Under the pieces are notes generated by a model. That model was not told where the DNA came from. It did no database searches and was given only the letters and a program-made list of their open reading frames with translations. A stretch of DNA of 64,000 nt from Kalaharituber pfeilii (Eukaryota > Ascomycota > Pezizomycetes > Pezizales > Pezizaceae). Of the stretch, positions 60,086 through 64,000 are shown in pieces (position 1 is the stretch's first letter; the number at the start of each line of letters is the position of its first letter). A program made the translations under genes and the position numbers. The DNA lies in contig WHUZ01000090.1 in NCBI GenBank assembly GCA_015179045.1, positions 62,001 to 126,000 on the forward strand, in the 5' to 3' direction.

Positions 60086-60269
60086 TATACAATCCTCGTA
60101 GCCTCATTAAAACTCTCAGAAAAACCCCGTGGGAAAAACTTGTATGAGAGAAAGAGACTACTCACAAAAAAAATACCAAAAAATCAGAGATGAGATTAAG
60201 TCATGAAATTCAGTAAAATCAATATCACAAAATGACCAAGAAATCAGAAATATAATCAAAAATAAATAT

Positions 60270-60370
60270 CGCAGGAAATTGTACGAACGCCCATTGCAGT
60301 CATGTGCCGCTAGTGTTTTTCTTTCGTCAGCGGCTTTGTAAGAACATCGGCTATATTTGATTCGCGTCCA
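60270..60370 (-). pseudogene. Ty1/Copia pol C-terminal end, remnant
   Basis: The minus strand reads SNIADVLTKPLTKEKH, a stop, then RHMTAMGV. This is the conserved end of Copia RNase H (N-x-AD-x-x-TKPL). Sequence 60085-60250 downstream is probably its 3' end. It may or may not be part of the same element as the 57.7-58.9 kb fragment. Confidence 0.75.
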
Positions 60371-60789
60371 AAACAGATGGAAAATAACTACGAGCAGAAG
60401 GTAGACAGGATGTCAAAGCAACTGGTAATAGAGAGCAAAAAGAGGAGGTTGGAGAGCTGCGCGAGTCAGGAAGAACCAATTGTCTGCGGGATCTTGTGCA
60501 GGTTGTGCAGGTGGGACAAACGGTTCGGTTGAAGAGCAGCTTTGTCAGCTCGGGCTTGATTCCTTTGAGCGATGAACTCATGGATGTTATCTGGAAGGTC
60601 ACTACCATCTGCTGGGTAGTAGATATGGTAGTACTCGGCTTCATCGTCTGAGTGTATGACCTCTCTCTTGTGGGCTGCTTTGAGTACTGCCTTTGCGCGG
60701 TTCAAGCGGCGGATGCGCTTCTGCATATCCCTTATTCTTTATTCGAATCCCTCGTCTTTGTGTGGCATTCGTCACTTGGATGCCTTGAA

Positions 60790-61450
60790 GTATCTGGATG
60801 GTCTGCACCAAATGCCTTTTCTGCCCCAGCTAATACCCACTCATACATCTTTAGTGCTTTCTTATTTGCCCTTGCTGATAAAATACTGCTGCCATGTTGT
60901 TGACCACACCAAGGGTATTTGGATGGCCCACACCCAATGCCTTTTCTTGCTCAGCCAATACTCGCACATTTAACTCCAGCGTTTTATTATATTTTCCTTG
61001 CTGTTCGTATGCTTCTCAATCTCTTGCTTTGGCTGCTCAAGCAGGTCCTCTCTCCCAATGAAGTCAGAATTCCGTCGAATATCAGGAATGTTGAAGGGGA
61101 TGTCGAAAGATGAATTTGGTGATTTCATCCGGGATATGCCTGGGATAGGAACATTAAGTGGCATCATACTATAGAGGTGGTCAATATATTTCTTTAGCTG
61201 GCCTACTAGCTCCTCACACTTGGTTTGTCCGTGCTTGCCCAACGTAGCTTGCGGAAGGTAGGTACTGATTGCTGCACGTTTTGTGCAACCCTATGTAGAG
61301 AAGAAATCTCATCAAGCCCCGGAATAAGTTCCGCACTGGCAAGAATCTTTGGGTTTTCTAAAAGGCTAAGGTCCCCAGAGTTGAAAGTAGAAATAGGTGA
61401 AGGCTGGGGGCTAGCACTCATAGTTGGACAAGCCTGTCGACCTGGACTCG
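60790..61450 (-). pseudogene. Truncated NOD-like receptor paralogue lacking NB-ARC
   Basis: Reading the minus strand: SPISTFNSGDLSLLENPKIL, EISSLHRVAQNVQQSVPT and LRWASTDK, a frame change, ELVGQLKKYIDHLYSM, DIRRNSDFIGREDLLEQ, then KQEIEKH. This matches residues about 165-295 of the receptor at 12-15 kb. It then goes directly into TPR sequence (GKYNKTLELNVRVLAEQEKA, GVGHPNTLGVVNNMAAVF) with the whole ATPase core missing. The HeLo domain is also absent upstream. Confidence 0.82.
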
Positions 61451-61646
61451 GAGATCTAGGCGCAGTGCATAACGAGTGAGGACAACCTGGTTTGTTTCCT
61501 TCTTTGCGGGTACAGTGACACAGAGAGATTTATGAACATCACATTGGTTGTCCTTGGTTTTAGTTTATTTTCACTTCGTTTCCACCTACCTTACTAGCCA
61601 GGGCCGTGGGTCTCTTTGTCTTTACTTCGTTGTTTCCTTTGTACTA

Positions 61647-62334
61647 CTAGGTCGTTTCAAAAGTATTGGTGACACCTGACTTGCATATTATGCGATATGC
61701 AACATGCGTATACAGTATGCTACCTTTTCTAATCACGTGACCCCGCTTGCACCTGTTCGCCATGGCAGGGCAGTATGCTACTTTAGATACCTGGTACTTG
61801 ATAGCCCTTTGAAGTCTCTACCACTACCTTACAACATACCCCTGAACGTAGCCTGCAGTTATGCAAGTAGCAATCAAAAGCAGCACATTCGTGGCACAGC
61901 ACTGTAACTAGATACATAATAATAGTGGGAATGGCAGTCCGGAATGGGTAAAGAAAGTTGTTAAAGCAGGTGTGAAACGACTAATAAATCAGCTGCTGAA
62001 ATGACCATCAAAAAAAGCTTCTGAGATAACTATCAAAACTCCTGCCAAAGCGAGCATCAAATGGTGGCGAAATGGCTATCAAAATGGCTGCCGAAATGAC
62101 CATCAAAAAGGTTACTGAAATGGCTGTCAGCACAACTATAAAAATTGTGAAAATGCTTACCAAAATAGAATCCAAAACAGCAAGATTGAGCAGTCAGCCA
62201 TGACGGCAGTGGTAATAGCAAAAGTAAGTGGATTGGATCTGCTGCTTTTGCTAGGCAATCCAGAAGTATACCAGATACTGCATAGCGTATGTTATGCATT
62301 AGTCAGGTGTCCCAATACTTTTGAAATGACCTAG
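61647..62334. mobile_element. TA-flanked MITE, Tc1/mariner type
   Basis: 688 bp with about 35-bp terminal inverted repeats, CTAGGTCGTTTCAAAAGTAT at the left and its near complement at the right (one substitution and one 1-base gap in the first 35). Flanked by TA at 61645-61646 and 62335-62336, the target duplication of Tc1/mariner. No transposase inside. The interior 61960-62180 has degenerate units of the type GCTGCCGAAATGACCATCAA. It carries a family-1 short insertion at 61724-61770. Confidence 0.85.
61724..61770 (-). mobile_element. Short insertion, family 1, copy 3 (nested)
   Basis: On the minus strand it reads CCCTGCCATGGC ... AAGCGGGGTCACGTGATTA then GAAAA. Flanked by the 11-bp duplication CAGTATGCTAC at 61713-61723 and 61771-61781. 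Lies inside the MITE, so it inserted later. Confidence 0.82.
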
Positions 62335-62346
62335 TATTCTCGCCAT

Positions 62347-62390
62347 ATCCTACATGGTGGTATGCGCGTAATGATATAAAAAACAGAAAC
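62347..62390 (+). mobile_element. Possible short insertion, family 2, copy c
   Basis: Core TCCTACATGGTGGTATGCGC then GTAATGATATAAAAAACAG, similar to the family-2 cores at 33091 and 63428. No clear flanking duplication, and it lies just outside the MITE end. Confidence 0.4.
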
Positions 62391-62639
62391 CATGAACCAC
62401 AATAGCTAAGCATTCGATCCAGCACGTATGGAGGGCACACGGCCCGATTTATGCTCAGACTCAATCATGGCTCCCACGGATATCCGCCTGTTGGAGTCAA
62501 CTCCGACAACACCGACCGATCATGTCCGCCCGGTCATTGCATGTGCAACCGGACATTGACGCAGTTCTCTCAGACTGCCTGGGAGTAGCGTTGTATACCC
62601 TTAGCTAGTCATGGTTTCCAACAGCATCAAGGCACATAC

Positions 62640-62930
62640 CACAGGAACAAGGGCGAGAGAACGAACCAGGCTGGGCCTCAGGTACAAACCGTTACAATTG
62701 GGCAGATGGATAGGGGACTCTCAGCGGCATCCTGGGAAACAAAGGACTTACAGCATGGAGAAACCGCATAGGAGAAGGAGATGTGGATGAATGCAGATGG
62801 TGCAGGATGAGCAAAGAAACGAAAAACCACATCCTAGGGTGCTGAGGCGGCCAGAGAGACAGGCACAGATCAAGGAATAGACCGATGTTGGCGTGGGTGA
62901 CAGAGTAGAGGGAGATGGATGATGGAAGAG
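62640..62930 (+). pseudogene. LINE pol C-terminal remnant
   Basis: The frame reads LSGILGNKGLTAWRNRIGEG then a Cys/His cluster CRWC...HILGC, the C-terminal zinc-knuckle region found after the reverse transcriptase/RNase H of Tad/I-type LINEs. An in-frame stop directly follows GC and another precedes it. Reverse transcriptase and endonuclease are absent. Confidence 0.6.
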
Positions 62931-63427
62931 GAGATCAGGTAGACAGCTATTGTAACCGGTTGGTGACCATCGCCCCGGTCATGGCCGCGAGGCTAGAATA
63001 CTACATACTTTAAATTAAGCGAAGTTTCATGCGTTCAAGTTTTTTTTTCTTTTTATTATATCACTATTCGCTTGCCGCCCTAGGGGCTATGGAGATGTTT
63101 TACTTACATAAGGAAATAAAAGGAAAAGATACATAAAGGAATAAAAGAAAATGATAGATAATTGAATAGAGTGGCCATCCCGCTATTCCCATGCATTCAA
63201 GTGAACTGGGTTCCACCCGTTTCCGACATCACCCACAGTTACTAATAGGTATTACCACTTCATTATTTCAACATAGCCATAAATAGGATATCAATTCAGG
63301 CGGCCAGACTATGATTTGGACTGCACAACAATAGCTCACTGTAGAGAAACAGGAAAATGGAACAAGGCAGGGGCGTCGACCATATCAAGAAATGACAGAA
63401 ATGTAAGTATTTAACATGACATCCGCA
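62931..63427. other. Intergenic, no supported gene
   Basis: AT-rich, with a T run near 63040 and short simple repeats. Nothing recognised. Confidence 0.55.
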
Positions 63428-63494
63428 ATCCCCAGAGCCCACAGGGTGGCACGCGATTAATGACTATGCATATTAAAGTAAAAAAATGAAAAAA
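63428..63494 (+). mobile_element. Short A-tailed insertion, family 2, copy b
   Basis: Core GCCCACAGGGTGGCACGCG then ATTAATGACTATGCATATTA and an A-rich tail. Flanked by ATGACATCCGCA (63416-63427) and ATGACATCTGCA (63495-63506), a 12-bp duplication with one mismatch. Confidence 0.7.
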
Positions 63495-63722
63495 ATGACA
63501 TCTGCAGGAACATCAACGGGGAATGCAAAGAAATCGCCATTGAGTGGCTCTCGCTGAATGGACATGCGCTGAATGACAAACGGGATAATATAAGCACAAA
63601 AAGAAGAAACGCCACACTCGAGTAGGCTATATAAAGGGGACTAGCAAGCCATGAGAAAAAGTGAGGCCCTCGACAGTGTCCCAACGGGACCTACATAACA
63701 ATAGTACCTGCTCCAGCTTCAC

Positions 63723-64000
63723 TTACTCTTGGTAGGGCACAGGCTCGCCAACTGATCCACGTTGTCGAAGTAGCTGAATATTGGTGGCATCGAGCCCGGT
63801 CACACCTTGGATATTTATATTTGTGAGGTTGAGTCTGTTTCGAGGTGCTACCCATAGACAGGTGGTGTCGAAGGAGTTATTGTCTAGCGTGCCCGTGCCG
63901 CCGCTAGCCTTGCGCTGAATCTGCCATACAGATACTATATCACTGCCAGAGGCAAGCAGCTGGCTATCAGGAGAGAAGGCAACACTAGTTACGAAGTCGC
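63723..64000 (-). CDS. WD40-repeat protein, C-terminal end only
   Basis: Open minus-strand frame from the right edge to a TAA at 63723-63725; 91 complete codons are visible. The first part is a WD40 blade (DFVTSVAFSPDSQLLASGSD then VSVWQI). The tail is not a blade: Thr/Asn/Leu-rich (NRLNLTNINIQGVTGLDATN) and ends VGEPVPYQE. The N-terminus lies outside the window. The VTSVAFSPDSQLLASGS consensus is typical of the highly similar WD40 units of fungal NACHT/NB-ARC receptors, so a NOD-like receptor is possible but not shown. Confidence 0.75.
   Translation of the reverse strand, partial: DFVTSVAFSPDSQLLASGSDIVSVWQIQRKASGGTGTLDNNSFDTTCLWVAPRNRLNLTNINIQGVTGLDATNIQLLRQRGSVGEPVPYQE

Overview
The window is nuclear DNA of a filamentous ascomycete (Pezizomycotina). 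The genes are interrupted by short GT-AG introns (mostly 50-125 bp). The gene set (PalB/Rim13 calpain, RSC9, SDE2, PAN2, a HeLo-type NOD-like receptor) is typical of that group. I cannot fix the order or genus from sequence alone. The long, repeat-filled intergenic stretches suggest a transposon-expanded genome.

Layout. 0-26.8 kb is mostly housekeeping: the 3' part of RSC9 (chromatin remodelling), CYM1 (mitochondrial presequence protease), a HeLo/NB-ARC/TPR NOD-like receptor, PRI2 (primase large subunit), palB/RIM13 (pH-signalling calpain), SEC11 (signal peptidase) and an S6K/Psk1-like AGC kinase. 26.8-41.2 kb is a gene-poor island. It holds a broken Ty3/Gypsy gag beside inverted LTR-like repeats, a Tc1/mariner transposase tail, several eroded minisatellites, a frameshifted small gene, a RecQ-like helicase fragment and one small unrecognised gene. 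41.2-55.8 kb is again dense: COX15 (heme A synthase), AFG2/DRG1 and SDE2 head to head, RPB4, and PAN2 with 13 exons. 55.8-63.7 kb is a graveyard of Ty1/Copia, LINE, MITE, foldback and SINE-like insertions mixed with decayed copies of the NOD-like receptor. At the right edge a WD40-repeat protein ends on the minus strand.

Connections. The intact genes belong to unrelated core pathways, so there is no sign of a metabolic cluster. The recurring theme is the receptor family: one intact-looking HeLo-NB-ARC-TPR gene with six near-identical 126-bp repeats, two decayed relatives 45-49 kb away, and a WD40 C-terminus that could belong to another receptor. The most unusual small-scale structures are two families of very short poly(A)-tailed insertions (about 45-75 bp), several with clear 10-14 bp target-site duplications. 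Others are a 650-bp near-palindromic element splitting a Copia relic, and a 688-bp TA-flanked MITE that carries one of the short insertions inside it.

Caution. RSC9 and palB each need a one-base correction at a C homopolymer to read through. These are probably assembly errors rather than true pseudogenes. All intron positions were placed by eye.
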